A stretch of DNA of 64,000 bases from Panulirus ornatus (GCF_036320965.1 NC_092230.1:49523094-49587093); one strand, 5' to 3'. Shown: positions 24,016 to 38,714, numbered from the stretch's first letter. Notes: a model not told the origin generated them from the letters alone. Translations and numbers: made by a program.

Positions 24016-24272
24016 AATGAAGTTAAATAAACTAATATGATTCATTTTAAACACGAGACACTTTATCATTAAATAGGCAGATTTTGGACAATCCTCATTA
24101 ACAATGTAGTAACTTTAAAACAGTGTCAGCTGAATTTGAAATAATTCTTACAGAAATATCAACTTTTTCAGATAAATACTTATTCTTAGACCTATGAATA
24201 TAAAGAAAAACTCTGTATACACATGTTTATGGAAATAGCAAGATAAGTTTTGCACAAATACCATTACTCACA
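24016..24272 (-). other. Probable 3' flank/UTR of the RPP14-like gene
   Basis: AT-rich sequence immediately downstream (minus strand) of the RPP14-like stop codon. I found no perfect AATAAA on the minus strand here, so the transcript end is undetermined. Confidence 0.35.
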
Positions 24273-24491
24273 TCAAGCTATTGATCTCTCTGGCCCTGCT
24301 AGAGAAAGCAAACACGATGATGCATGCTGAACAGTATAAACTACTGGAATGTTAACACCAGCCACTCTCATTGATGGACAAACTGTTAGAGCTGCTCTGA
24401 CTTTAGCATAGTTGCTACTGGGAACTCTCAAGATCACTTGTCTTTGTTTAGCATCAAATTTAAGGATATCCAATGGCAAACTTGATGATGT
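24273..24491 (-). CDS. RPP14: RNase P/MRP subunit p14-like protein, last exon
   Basis: The exon encodes 72 residues: TSSSLPLDILKFDAKQRQVI, LRVPSSNYAKVRAALTV, a middle segment, and QHASSCLLSLAGPERSIA before a TGA at 24273-24275. Human RPP14 has LPLDILTY, then an ILR segment, a V..SLT segment and a final LLALSG segment in the same order, so the match extends across the exon. RPP14 is a protein subunit of the nuclear RNase P/MRP complexes that process the 5' ends of precursor tRNAs. A good acceptor (tttgttacag) precedes 24491. The exon joins in phase 0 to 30289-30379, giving FGE-TSSS-LPLDIL. The first coding exon was not found. Confidence 0.8.
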   Translation of the reverse strand, partial: TSSSLPLDILKFDAKQRQVILRVPSSNYAKVRAALTVCPSMRVAGVNIPVVYTVQHASSCLLSLAGPERSIA

Positions 24492-24524
24492 CTGTAACAA
24501 ACCAAGTAAATCAGTTAATGAAGT

Positions 24525-27110
24525 CCAAACCATTTCATCACATCCCCTTCAGCTCTCTCAACCACACTCTTTTTATTGACACACCTTTTTTTCTCTTACC
24601 ATTTTATCATTAACTCAATCAAACCACCTCATATCACATACTGTCCTCAAACTTTTCATTTTCAACAATTACACACTCCTCCACACATCCTCATCTATGA
24701 CCCATGCCTTGCATCCATACAACATTGTTGGTACTACAATACCTTCAAACATACCCATTTTTGCCCTCCCTGATACTGGCCTCTTTTCTACAGATTCTAC
24801 AATGCTCCCAGAAACTTCAACCCCTCACCCATCCTACAACTCACTTCTGCTATCATGGTTCCATTTGCTGCCATGTCCACTCACAGGTATCTAAAAAAAC
24901 ACTTTGTTTCCCCCAACTCTTTTTCATCCAATCATACAGCCAAACTAAATTGTTGCTCTTCCCTGCTAAACAGAATAACTTTGCTTTTATTCACATTTAC
25001 TCTCAACTTCCTCCTTTCACACACTCTCCAAACTCAGTCAACATCTTAACCTCAGTCACCAACTTCTGTGATTTCTCACTTGAATATGCTACAAGTGCTG
25101 TGTTGTCAGTAAACAACAACTGACTCCTTTCCCAGGCCCCATCATTCCCTACAGACTGCATACTCACCCCTCCCTCTAAGATTCTTACACTTAGTTCTCA
25201 CACCACCACACCCATAAACAAATCAAACAACCGTGGTGACATTACACACCCTTGCCACATACCAATCTTGTACCACTCACTCTCCTTTCTCTTCCTAACC
25301 ATACAAATGCCTTACACCCTTGATAAAAAATTCTCACTGTTTCTAGCAGTTTTGCTCCCATCCATTTATTTCTAAAACCTTTCACGAGGCATCTCTGTCA
25401 ATCCTATCATAAGCTTTCTCCAGATCCATTAATGCCATAAACAAATCCTTCTGTTTCTCTGAGTATTTCTCATCCTTCTGTTTCTCTAAGTATTTCTCAC
25501 AAGCATTCTTTAAACCAAACACCTGATCCACAAATTCTCTCCCACTTCTGACACCACATTGTTTCCTCCTAATATGTTGCTCTGTACATGCCTCCACTGT
25601 CTCAATCACCACCTTCCCATATAACTTACCAGGTACACTCAACAAACTTATGTCTGCAGTTTAAACACTCACTTTCGTCTCCCATTCATTTATACAGTGG
25701 CACTATACATGCACTCAGCCAATCCTCTGGCACCTCATTATGATCCATACATCCAATAAAACTGTACTTAACTAATCAATAAAACATCCTCTTTTTCAGA
25801 AATTCAACTGAAATACCATCCACTACAGCCACTTTGCCGCATTATACCTTACACAAGGCCTGTACCACCTCTTCTCTTTACACCAAACCACTCTCCATGA
25901 TTCTCTCACATTACATACCAAACCAACCAAATACCCTACATCTGCCATCGTATCATCAATCACATTCAACAGTTCTTCAAAGTATTACTCCATCTTCCAC
26001 TCATTTCATCACTACCTGTTACCATTTCTCCAATTACCCCCTTGTGTTGTGTTCTCATTAATTCTTTTGTTTTTTTCTGCATACAATTAACCTCCTTCCA
26101 AAACATCTTATTCATCCTGGAGTTCACTGATAATCATTCATCCCATCTCTCATTTGCCCTCTTTTTCAACCCTTGCACCTTCCTGTTGACTTACTTCCAC
26201 TCTTTCTTACACATCTCCCAAACATTTGCACTCCTTCCCTGTAAGTACTGTCGATATACCACTCTTTTCTCTTTAACAAGCAACCTTACTCAACATCCCA
26301 CCACTTACCAATCCAATGTAACCTGCCCACCTCCCACCTTGCACATGCCACACACTTCTCTCGCATATGGCAGCAATGTTTCCCTAGACATCTCCCATTC
26401 CTCATCTACTCCTCTAGCTTTATTTACTCTCACATTTTACCATTCTACACTCAATCTATTCTATTATTCTTTCACACAAGTCTCTTTTCCAAGCACATTT
26501 ACTTTCACCATTCTCTTCGCACCTCAGGGTATCCTCCTTTCTGAAATCCTATATAAATCCTCACAATGTAATGATCAGACATCCCACCTGCTGCCCTTCT
26601 CAAAACATTCACATCCAATAGCCCCTCTTTTGCAGGCCTATCAATTTGCATGTAATCCAAAAATGCCTGCTGACCATCTTTCCTATTCAAATATGTATAT
26701 TTCTGTATCTCCCTCTTTTTATACAAGGTATTCCCATCACCACCCCTTTTCAAAACACAACTTCAAAAGCTATTCACCATTTTCATTCACTCTCCTGCAT
26801 ACCCCATGCCCCCGTTATACCCCCAACTGCAACATTACTCAACTTTGCATTCAAATCGCCCATTACTAACACCCGATTTCTTTCATCAAAAACACTGACT
26901 CACTCACTCAGTTGCTCCCCAAACACTTGCCTCTCATGATATTCCTTTCCATGGCTGGATATATGAGTACCACTAATGACTCATCTCTTGCAATCCACTT
27001 TAATTCTACACACATCAGTTTTCAGCTCACTTCCTTACACTTTTTCACACACCTCCACAGCTCCCTTACACACATACTACCATAACATTATATCATACAT
27101 GTTTCATATT
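24525..27110 (-). mobile_element. RTE-like LINE, old near full-length copy in the RPP14-like intron
   Basis: On the minus strand the copy runs from an endonuclease near 27110 to the C-terminus near 24530. The endonuclease shows VLVMGDLNAKLSNVAV near 26870 and MSDHYIV near 26560. The frame at 26753-26505 keeps YLNRKDGQQAFLDYMQIDRP. The linker and RT follow, with ALMDLEKAYDRIDRD at about 25430-25390. The C-terminus shows many substitutions, stops and frameshifts. No 3' UTR or poly(A) is recognisable at the left end. It belongs to the main family but predates the young copies. Confidence 0.8.
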
Positions 27111-27539
27111 TTCAATCAATGTAATAAAACATGGACAATGTTCCCAAAACTTAACATTTTCCTGAAAGGTGACTGAATGTGTAAGACAAACAGGGCCATA
27201 AGTCACTGGGATCATCTTGCTTAGCTGGGACTGCTGTTACAGAAGTCCATGGAGCTTATGGGATCAACTGAGATTAGTACGTCATGAGGAGTCAAAGAAG
27301 CATGGAAGTGAAAAATAATGACAGAGATCTAAAAAAATTTGACATGATAACTTAGTGCAGACATTAGGGTAAAATGGATTAGGGATGAGAGAACACCTAG
27401 AGGGAGATGAATTGATATTTTTTCTTTTTCTATGATGGAGGCTCCTGTCATGGATAAAAGTCCACATCAAAGCTGGGCTTTAACCGAATTATAAATTGGT
27501 TAATGAAAGAGAAAAAGAAGAAATGAGGAGAGGCATTTG

Positions 27540-27790
27540 CAAATTTTTGAGGAAGTGAAAACTGTCTTTTGTTAGTGCCAAGTCATAGTTGTCAGGAAAG
27601 AAATGCAAGGGTAGAGTTCAAAAGCTTCAAGGTGTAGGGAAAGAAACAATTATCAAACTGGCCCACCCATGAGTTGCCAATGGCCACAAAGTAATTGTGT
27701 GATGCAGCAGCTTATCGAGTATTGTGTGGTCTGCCTAGTGATGGGGCACACAAGCAGCCAGCTCTTGGGACCAAAAATCAATGTAACAGC
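27540..27790. repeat. Dispersed repeat related to sequence near 33060-33150 and 54790-54900
   Basis: The block 'ttatcaaactggcccaccc' with 'gagttgccaatggccacaaag' style sequence resembles 33110-33160. The following 'gatggggcacacaagcagcc' (27739-27758) resembles 'ggtgggggacacacaggcagcc' at about 54861-54882. It may be the 3' region of the neighbouring LINE types. Confidence 0.45.
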
Positions 27791-27799
27791 CGAAGAAAA

Positions 27800-29710
27800 A
27801 AGAATGTGAACCAACTTACAGAGCAGGGAAAGCAGGTCAAGTTTTGAGGTTAGCCTGGGAAAGTTGTTAAGTCAGACTGCTTTCTACTTAACTCTGTCAA
27901 GTAAGGAGGTAGAGCTAGAACCAACCCAAATGTGAGAGCAGTGCTCCATTAAAGAATGAATCAATCCCTTGTATACACAGAGCAACTGTTTGGAGAAGAA
28001 ATTTGATGTCTAAACAGGACTCCCAGTTTCTTAAGAAGCAGACTTATCTATTTCCATAATGTGAGATTTCCAGGATAGAATGGATGTCACAGTAATACCA
28101 AGTATGTTCATTTAAGTCAAGTGTTGGAATTACAAATCTATCAAAGGAGAGAGGAAAATTGTGAGGAATCTTCAAGTAAGAGATGGGCAGGAACTGGGTC
28201 CTGAAAGCATTAAATTCAACCAGATTTCATTTACCCCACTGAGATATAATGTCCATGTCTGAGTTTATTGAAGAAGTTGTGTCGAGAAGGGATACATATC
28301 GAGTGAGAAGGAACAAATCTGAAGGATGTGGAGGAATGCAGCATTGAGCAGCCAGCATATGAGTGCATTTGGATATTTGTAGAAGGAAATCAATAACAAA
28401 AAGAAGAAAAAGTGAAGAAAAGAAACCTGAGGGACACCACTGCTGATGGAGAAAGGGGAGAGGCTGATCCATCAACTACCATGGATATAAAGTGACCAGA
28501 GAGAATAAGCTAGATATGAGGGAGCAAAGTGAGAGAGGGAAGCTAAATGAGGGGAACTTAGAGATGAGATCCCAAAGCCAAACCGTCAAAACCTTTGGAT
28601 ATATCAAGGGCATCTACAGCGGATTCTCCAAAATCCTTAAGAGATGATGACTAGACATTAGTAAGATAGGAAAGGATATCACCTTACAAATGCCATACAG
28701 ATGATCAGAGAGATGACTGTGAGATTCAAGATGTCTGAGGATACAGTAGTTGAACAGGGATTCAAAGACTTTGGAAATAGCAGAAGTCAAAGCATCAGGG
28801 GTTTGAATGGTCACCCTTCTTGGGGATGGGATGTACCAATCTAAGCTTCCAAGAAGGAAAAGTTCTTTTTAAAAAGAAATAGAACACACAAACAAGCACA
28901 AGGTACACTCTTTCAAAGACAGAAATGCTTTTTGGATAGTTCAGAAAGAGATCACAGGAAAGGGAATATGATCTGTAAAAGGAGTATCAAAGGGTGAAGG
29001 ATGTTAGTCATCCAAGGTAGAGTTAGAGGAGAAATGAGAACCAGAGAGATTTTTTGTAAATGAGAGACTGCTACAGCAGTGTCAGAGCAGAAAAGTGAAG
29101 GAAAGGTAGAGTGACTTAAGTTATCAGCAAGGCCTTCAGCTAAAGACCAGAGATACCTAACAGTGGATGAAGAGGAAAGGTTATTGCACTTCTTTTGAAT
29201 AAAGGAACACTTTGCCTTGTGGATTACATACTTCTAATGATTATGTGCAGATAAATGCTGAATGGGAGTCAGAGGAAGGAGAGCTTTCTAAGCCTGATGC
29301 CTGATCCCTTTCCTGAATGGATTCAAAATAAAAGCAGTTGAACCATGAATTGGAAGAAGTGGCAGCCTTGCAAGAGGAGAGGGTATATGCTTCCATTCCA
29401 ACAACAATAACCTCTGTCATGCATTTAGCACAGATAGAAGAATCACTAGACAAGAGGCAGTCAATGAAAGTTTTTTCATACATTATTCCAGTCAGCTTTA
29501 TTTTGGTGCAAATATTTATGCTTAGAAAAGGCTGTTGGAGGGGGAGGTGCTGTTAAAATACATTTACAAAAGATGGTGAGATGAACCACTTGGGGGTGAG
29601 ATTGTGTAGTACAGCACAAAGGATTAGAGGTGAAAAATAGATCAAGAATATCAGGACACTGGTCACAACAGTAAGGAACATCAGTGGAATACTATCTAGA
29701 ATATAATGCT
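27800..29710 (-). mobile_element. Jockey-like LINE remnant
   Basis: The minus strand carries a decayed ORF2. The end of the endonuclease lies near 29700-29590 and reads like DILDLF followed by PPGSSDH. The linker at 29483-29241 has ICAKCMTEVIVVGMEAY. RT opening motifs at 28814-28614 include PDALTSAISKVFESLFN and HLESHSHLSDHLYG. SGVPQ and LFLLFVIDFLLQI lie near 28440-28380, and STINSDMDIISQWGK-like sequence near 28230. Below 28000 it continues with QLLCVYKGLIHSLMEHCSHI. Frames are broken throughout. It lies inside the RPP14-like intron. Confidence 0.75.
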
Positions 29711-30288
29711 ATCAGGATAACTGAATAAGAAAGAATTATAACATAAATGACAAAGGTGACTAGTATGGACATCAGAAATGTAATGAAAGAAAATGATGAA
29801 AATATAGCTGAGATGGATGTATGGTAATAATTATAAAAAAAATGGAGCAAAAATACAGAGAACTGAATGGTATAAAGGACACTGGACAAGATAAAATGAT
29901 CAAACTTGAAAACAGAAAATCACAACTGGAATATACAACTGAAGAGATATGGAAGTAAAGATAACCCAGCAATGGACGCAACGATATAGTGAGGGTGAAG
30001 TAAATGTGTTTGTGACACAAGATACAAACAGACATATATTTTCATTAATAGAAAATTATTCATATATTCAAAGTATGCTACATGCCAATATATGACTGAG
30101 GAATACTATTAACTTTTTAATCAAATAAACTAGAATGTTTAAGTTTTGTTTGAACTGTATATACATTATTACTGTATATGCAAAACAGTTCAATTCCTTA
30201 AACATTACTACTTGCTGAAATTAACAAAAAGCACCAAAGATTTGTCAGACACACCACTGTTTCTATAAGTTTCCTAGTAAGGACTTGC

Positions 30289-30379
30289 CTCTCCAAACAT
30301 AATATTCACAGCTGTTCTGAGGACAACCTGGACAAGATCAATTGTCATCTCACAAGGTAACTTCTTCTGATCATAATCC
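30289..30379 (-). CDS. RPP14: RNase P/MRP subunit p14-like protein, internal exon
   Basis: This 91-base exon is too short to stand out as an open frame. On the minus strand a strong acceptor (tttctttacag) is followed by G and then 30 codons, DYDQKKLPCEMTIDLVQVVL then RTAVNIMFGE, ending at the GC donor. In human RPP14 the segment before LPLDIL ends in LISAVKDLFGE, matching RTAVNIMFGE in position and pattern. The phase (one base carried in, none carried out) agrees exactly with the next exon at 24491. The two base codon remainder from the upstream exon was not located between here and the end of the searchable unique sequence, partly because LINE copies occupy it. Retroelement coding sequence is unlikely, because the exon lies outside all element copies seen. 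Confidence 0.75.
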
Positions 30380-30789
30380 CTGTAAAGAAACAAATGATTA
30401 TCAAACATGGTTATCTTTCATTATGTATAATTTCAAGTAAGCTCTTTAATTAATTACCAGAACTAAACTGTATTATGAAACTACACAATCTGGGAAGAGA
30501 AATATAAATCATTTACATATATATTCTGCATATGTTTAGTGTCTAAATCTATATATGCATTCCATACATAAGACCAATAAATGTCAATGAGTCTATTTCC
30601 ACAACTGAGAGGAACATCAGGTTATGAACTAAGCATAAAGGCTGGTCTATAATGCATAATCCACTAGCAACCTATGCCCTGCAAAAATATTGATAATCAA
30701 AATCTCTAGTTCATTATCACTATAACTAGTTCAACTGCTTCCCTTTCATGTAAACCTGTCATAACTGCTCTATCATAGTAACATATCAA
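30380..30789. other. No recognised feature (probable RPP14-like intron)
   Basis: AT-rich sequence upstream of the internal exon; no further exon recognised. Confidence 0.4.
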
Positions 30790-31815
30790 TCCTGAAACCC
30801 CAAACGCTTCACATGCCCTGATTCAGTTCATTGACAGCACGTCAACCCTGGTATACCACATCGTTCAATTCACTCTATTCCTTGCATGCCTCTCACCCTC
30901 CAGTACGTTCAATCCCTGATTGCTCAAAATCTTTTTCACTCCATCCTTCAACCTCCAATTTGGTCTCAATTTCTCCTTGTTCCTTCCACCTCTGACACAT
31001 TTATCCTCTTTGTCAATCTTTCCTCACTCATTCTCTCCATATGTTCAAACCATTTCAACACACCCTCTACTGCTCTCTCAACTCAACTCTTTATATTTCC
31101 ACACATCTCTCTTACACAATCAAACCACCTCACCACATATTGTCCTAAAACATTTCATTTCCATCACATCCACCCTCCTCCATACAACCCTATCTATAGC
31201 CCATGCCTCGCAACCATATAACACTGTTGGAAGTACTGTTCCTTCATACCTACCCATTTTTGCTCTCCAAGACACGTTCTCTCCTTCCACACATTCTTTT
31301 TTGCTCCCAGAATGTTCACCCCACCCCCTCACCCTGTGACTCATTCCGCTTCCATAGTTCCATTCACTGCTAAGTCCACTCCCAGATATCTAAAACACTT
31401 CACTTCCTCCAATCTTTTTTCCAATCAAATTTACATCCCAATTAACTTGTCCCTCAACCCTACTGAGCCTAATAACCTTGCTCTTATTCACATTTACTCT
31501 CAACTTTCTCCTTTCACACACTTTTCCAAACTGTCACCAACTTCTGCAGTTTCTCACTCGAATCAGCCACTAGAGCTGTATCATTGGCAAAAAACAACCA
31601 AATCACTTCCCAGGCCCTCTCGTCCCCAACAGACAGTAAACTCGCCCATCTCCAAAACTCTTGCATTTACCTCCCTAACCACCCCATCCACAAACAATTA
31701 AACAACCATGGGGACATCACACACCCCTGCTGCAGACCAACATTTACTGTGAATCACTCTCCTCTCTTCCTACTTGTACACATGCCTCACATAATTGGTA
31801 AAAACTTTTCACATA
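30790..31815 (-). mobile_element. RTE-like LINE, 5'- and 3'-shortened old copy
   Basis: The minus strand encodes, in broken frames, the segment from the RT motif A/B side (about 31810) through the region around FADDTAL (changed to LANDTAL near 31590-31575) to the C-terminus near 30850. It then continues to the block 'cttcacatgccctgattca' (about 30809). The 3' UTR tail module is missing. Divergence is moderate, older than the copies at 36-50 kb. Confidence 0.8.
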
Positions 31816-32714
31816 CGTGTGGTGCGCTTATCAGGTAATTAAATGTTCATGTTGCAACACTGCCAGCAATAAAATGTATTCTTATACCATAATACATACA
31901 CATCTCACTATGTTTCATGTCATAATATCCAATGGTCTATGTTCTATATACATCATTCACATACATTTCCCTTGATTCCTGGTCAGCACAAAAATAATAC
32001 TCTATCCATCATGCCATTTTACTAGTTAAAGACCAAGTTCAATAATTAAGGGTAATGGATGAGCAATGTCTAAATTACCAGTAATCATTTCCTGCCTCAC
32101 TAACCCACTGTTAATTTTGCCCAAGATTTTTAAATGCCCCAAACTGTATACAGAACAAAAATCACAGTCAACTGCTAGAGGTATCCCATATCATGGACAG
32201 CACATCTAGAGTAAATTGGCTAAATAACAAGATAAAGAAAAATGTGGCATTAATTAATGTAAAAGTAGGTAATAAACTTGTAAGATATCAACAGAACCTA
32301 TACCTTTCCTTAGTAACCAAAACATTAGGAGAAATAATTTAACATAATATTCAACTCCTACTGGGATTTTGCAAAGGCATCCCCTTTGTTGTCTGTTTCA
32401 TGACGCCTAATTCTGTGTTGACAGTGCTTTTCGTGAATACATCTGGTAAAGATGAAATACATATCTAACGTTAGGTTTTGATGAGCAGAAAGGTTAGGTA
32501 AGGTTCTCATAAGTTTTCTTGACTTTTTACAAAAGTATTAGCTACTTTTACATTAATTAACCTCTCACTTTCCCTGATATACAACTGCGTAACTTAATAT
32601 AATCTAATGAAAGGGAAGAAGATTAGATGAGGAAAAGTATTCTTGAATTTCAGAGAAAGTGAAAAACCTGTCTTTTAAAAAAAGAGATAGGTCATAATTA
32701 TTTAAGAACATGAA
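31816..32714. other. No recognised feature
   Basis: AT-rich sequence. 'cttgaatttcagagaaagtg' near 32643 hints at the dispersed repeat seen at 27540, but nothing can be assigned. Confidence 0.4.
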
Positions 32715-32972
32715 GTAGTGAGGGCACTGCAAGAGGCCTACTGGCCTATGCTAGGCAGGTCTGCAGTCTGTCCACCCTACAACCATACACTTGAACCCAT
32801 ACAGACATCCCACCTTCATTTAAAGCTAACTGAAGACCTAGCTTCCACTACTGTACTTGGCAGCTTGTTCCATAAATCTACTACCCAATTCTTGAACTGG
32901 TATATACCAACATTTGACTTGAATCTATTTTTTTCTAATTTGCATCCGTTATTTCTTGTCATATCCAGTTAC
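32715..32972 (-). mobile_element. L2/CR1-like LINE 3' end
   Basis: The minus strand reads the end of an ORF2 protein: TRNNGCKLEKNRFKSNVGIY, then FKNWVVDLWNKLPSTVV and SSVSFK. The W.LP..V pattern followed by a phenylalanine-lysine is the usual terminus of L2/CR1-like proteins. Its 5' end abuts an inverted copy of the same region. Confidence 0.7.
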
Positions 32973-33150
32973 AAATTAGAGAAAAATAGATTGGGATGTG
33001 GGTAAATATTGATTCAGGAATAAGGTAGTAGATTTATGGAACAAGCCACCAAGTACAGTAGTGGGAAAGGGTAGAGATTTCTAAAGCTTTGAGGAGTAGG
33101 GAAAAATTTATCAAAACAGCCCACACTCGAGATGGCAACAGCCACACAGT
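32973..33150 (+). mobile_element. L2/CR1-like LINE 3' end, inverted partner
   Basis: The plus strand repeats the same region in the opposite direction. 'ggtagtagatttatggaaca' at 33024-33043 also occurs on the minus strand of the partner, and 'ccaagtacagtagtgg' is shared as well. The two copies form an imperfect inverted repeat with a junction near 32970. Downstream it runs into sequence shared with 27600-27690. Confidence 0.65.
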
Positions 33151-35164
33151 TCAGATGGCTACTGACATATAGGAATATGATCCTACATGAAACAATCTCA
33201 TGGGCATTAATTTGATCACTTTATCTTTTTGAACATCTCAAATCACTCAACATATTTTCAAAGCTTGGATCAGCCAGATTCAAACATTTCGACGCATGGC
33301 AGCTTGGTTGTCTGTTTCATGACATTTATTACTCTGTTAACTGCATTTTCATGGATACAACTGGTATAGTCGGAACAGAATATTTAACATTAAGTTTCAA
33401 CAGGTAGGGAGGTTAGGTCATGTACTCATGGGTTCTATTCATTTTCTCGCATCCTGACAACATTTACATTAATCAGCTGGTCAATTTCCCTGACATAGTA
33501 CTATTCCTAAATGTAGAGATAATACGGAAAATTTGCCATTTCAAGAACTGACATTAATTTTCTTGTTGCATTAGCTTCATTTGATCTGCCTACTGACATA
33601 CAAACTAAATGACGCTCTACATAATGTGAACAAACACGGTGAATTTTTTTTCAGCCATTAGCAGGATGTCGTAGGTATTTCTCCTGTATATTAATTATTT
33701 CTTAAAGCCGGACGAGCGTGTTACATGTGCATTACTTGAACTCTCGGTGGTTCAATTTTAGTGTTTTTACTGTACAATCTCCCATTACTTCAAACCCTGC
33801 ACACTTTACAAGAACTTTAAATCTGAATTTGATATATTACAACAAAATTGCCATATACTATATCAACTCTACCCATTATAAGGAATCTATTGGTGCCATT
33901 TTCATTAAATTCTATCACCTATCAAATACAAATCCATACTGCCAAACTACACCAAACTATCAAGTTTTATCCAAACAAATTACATTTTGGGTCACATCCA
34001 CCCGGGACCAGCCATGACTTGTAGCAACATGACCAGTGCTCCAGCCTACACACTAGCAACGTTCTATTATAGTGATATGTTCAAGAGATGGAACCCTATG
34101 GGTGTAAAACTCCACCCTTCTCCTCCTTACAGTACAAACAAGTAATTAGGTAATGAGAGGAAGGTAAGAGGTGTTTCATGAGGTGGGCCACGAGAGGCCT
34201 GGCTGTGATCAGTGGACTTACATGTGGACACACAGGTACCAGTGTCTCACCTCCAGCCGCTTCATGTCACCTGGCTCAGCTGGCCTCAGCCCACACCTTC
34301 CTCTATATCAATAATGTCATCACATATATACACCACACAAGTCTGTCACAAAGCCAGGTGTTCTTGTGTAGACATAAGCTGTTCCCACGTTTCAGCCAAT
34401 CAGCTTAGTCGTATCTTAGAGCCCTCATTTTCTGGACCAATCATGAAGCTTGACACAACCACACACGACACCAGAGCAAGATGTAAACAACTGTTTGCAT
34501 TCATAACTGAACCACTGATGACAATAATATAATTACCTCGTTCATTATGCATATCTTATTATTGACTAATTAATCATCGATTATTTATAATTTCCTCATA
34601 TTCTGATTTATTTCCTGAAAATGGTGTATAATTCTTTATGAAACGAGCGTTAAAATGTGAGTGCCAGACTCCCAGGTCAGGAGGTATGATGAGGATTCTA
34701 ATTCTTTTGTAAATTCCACACATTCCTGAGACAGTCACACATACATCCATAGACGATGACATCTGAAAATAAAGAAAAACATATTGTTCAGAGGGACAGT
34801 AACATTACAGACACATCCAAATTAACATCATTGTGAGGTAAGGAAGGAGGCATGATGGTAGATGTGTCTTTCCCAGATGGGTTGAAGTAACCAGTGGCGT
34901 GCCACATGGTTCGCTCCTGTGACTATTACCCTTGATATATATATCAATACATTACCACAGGGTATTGACTCCTACTAGAATATGTCTGCAGATGATGCAG
35001 AGGTCATGAACGAAAAGCAAGGAGGATTGCATCAGCTTACAAGGGAAACAAAAGATTCTAAAGTTGGTATGAACGTGATCAATGAAACAAAACCCGAACA
35101 AATATGAAGTAAAGATGATTTAACAAAATGAAGGACATCAATACGATTATTACTGAACAGGAGA
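33151..35164. other. No recognised feature
   Basis: About 2 kb of largely unique-looking sequence. An acceptor-like 'ctttattttcag' before an ATG frame (minus, 34762-34574) was noted, but its product is unrecognised. The first exon of the RPP14-like gene might lie here; I could not identify it. Confidence 0.4.
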
Positions 35165-35325
35165 AACAATTCAACCTTATTCCCCACGTGACGTAGATGG
35201 CGACTGTGGGGGAAGGGAGCGTGGGGGCTGAAAATCCTCCCCTCCTTTTTTTTTCACTTTTCCAAAAGAAGGAACAGAGAGGGCGGCCAAATGAAGCTTC
35301 TCCTCTATTTACCAATCATATCTGG
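35165..35325 (+). mobile_element. SINE-like element, 3'-shortened copy
   Basis: Plus-oriented. A head with 'ccttattccccacgtgacgt', then 'gatggcgact', 'ggggctgaaaatcctcccct', a T run and 'ccaaaagaaggaacagag' occur in the same order as at 38411-38654. The shared 3' tail is not present. Confidence 0.65.
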
Positions 35326-36345
35326 AAAGTCGAACACCAGTGCACGTTTGTGGCAGCAAGGTAGCCTAACACCTGCGGATGTCATGATAAACTGTAGTTT
35401 GCACAGTAGGAAACAGTTAAAGAAAACGGTAAAGATGTGAGTTATGTGTTCTCATGTTGTGTATGAGGAAGAATGTGGCTGGGGTTGGTATCAGCAACCC
35501 ACTCACTAGGCAACACCAGAATGAGATATCATCATTCATGCCTTCTTAATGACCAATCTAAACAAATATGAGTAATTAACTTGAATACATTGTCTAAATT
35601 GCCAATAATCATTTCCTGACTCTCCTTACATCCGTCCTGGCCAGCTGGGACCTGTAATGACCCAAACTGTAAAACAAAACCAGGTCAAGTGTCCTGGGCG
35701 TCTCCTACCCTGCTCTGCACACCACAGGTCAGTAGGTCAAATAAGACAATCAGAGTTCTGTATATCAAGGTAAATGTGGGGTTAATTAATGTACAAGTAA
35801 GTAATACACTTGTGACATACTTGACTAACCCATGATATCCTCCCCTAGTAACCAGAAGGTATGATAACTGAAATAATTGAGCATTATCTTCGCCTCTGTG
35901 GTATGACATGGGGTCACGTTCGTTGTTTGGTTGGTGACAGTTAATGCTATGTTGACTACATGATCATCACTGTGACCAGTACTTGAGGTCGACCAGAAGA
36001 TTTACCATTAAGTTTGCACAGACAGAGAGACAGACGGACAGACAGACAAACAGACAGACAGAAATAAAGGTTTGGTGAGGTTTTCGTGGGTTCAGCTTAT
36101 TTTTTCTCAAATACAATAACTACTTTAACATCAATAAGCCTCTTACTTTCCCTGACGTCCTGCCTCTGCCATGTATCATGTAACATAACAGGCGCCACAC
36201 ATCCATCCCTCGTGTGTGCCTGTGTATCTGAACACAACCAACCAAACCAAGTCACCCCCAGGCAGGACGACCATCCACACAAAGAAAACGTCTTTCTAGC
36301 AGTAACTACACTATACATTACTGACACCCCCCCCCCCAGTATTTT
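35326..36345. other. No gene recognised; short repeats only
   Basis: Includes an imperfect (GACA)n run at about 36021-36062 and a run of 10-11 C at about 36328-36338. No coding exon recognised. Confidence 0.5.
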
Positions 36346-36349
36346 ACTG

Positions 36350-38654
<2,305 letters not shown>

Positions 38655-38711
<57 letters not shown>
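38655..38711. repeat. (TA)n microsatellite
   Basis: About 57 bases of TA directly after the poly(A) of the SINE-like element. Confidence 0.95.

Positions 38712-38714
<3 letters not shown>

Larger units (their letters stand above)
24492..30288 (-). other. GC-AG intron of the RPP14-like gene
   Basis: The donor is GCAAGT directly after GGAGAG (30288-30283), the usual form of a GC-type donor, and the acceptor is TTACAG ending at 24492. At about 5.8 kb the intron is mostly filled by an old RTE-like copy (24525-27110) and a jockey-like remnant (27800-29710), both on the gene's own strand. Confidence 0.7.

Noticed and set aside
34574..34762. 62-codon minus-strand frame preceded by an acceptor-like 'ctttattttcag', as the missing RPP14-like exon
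   Set aside because: The peptide has no resemblance to the RPP14 N-terminus and no donor in the needed phase; it could be chance.
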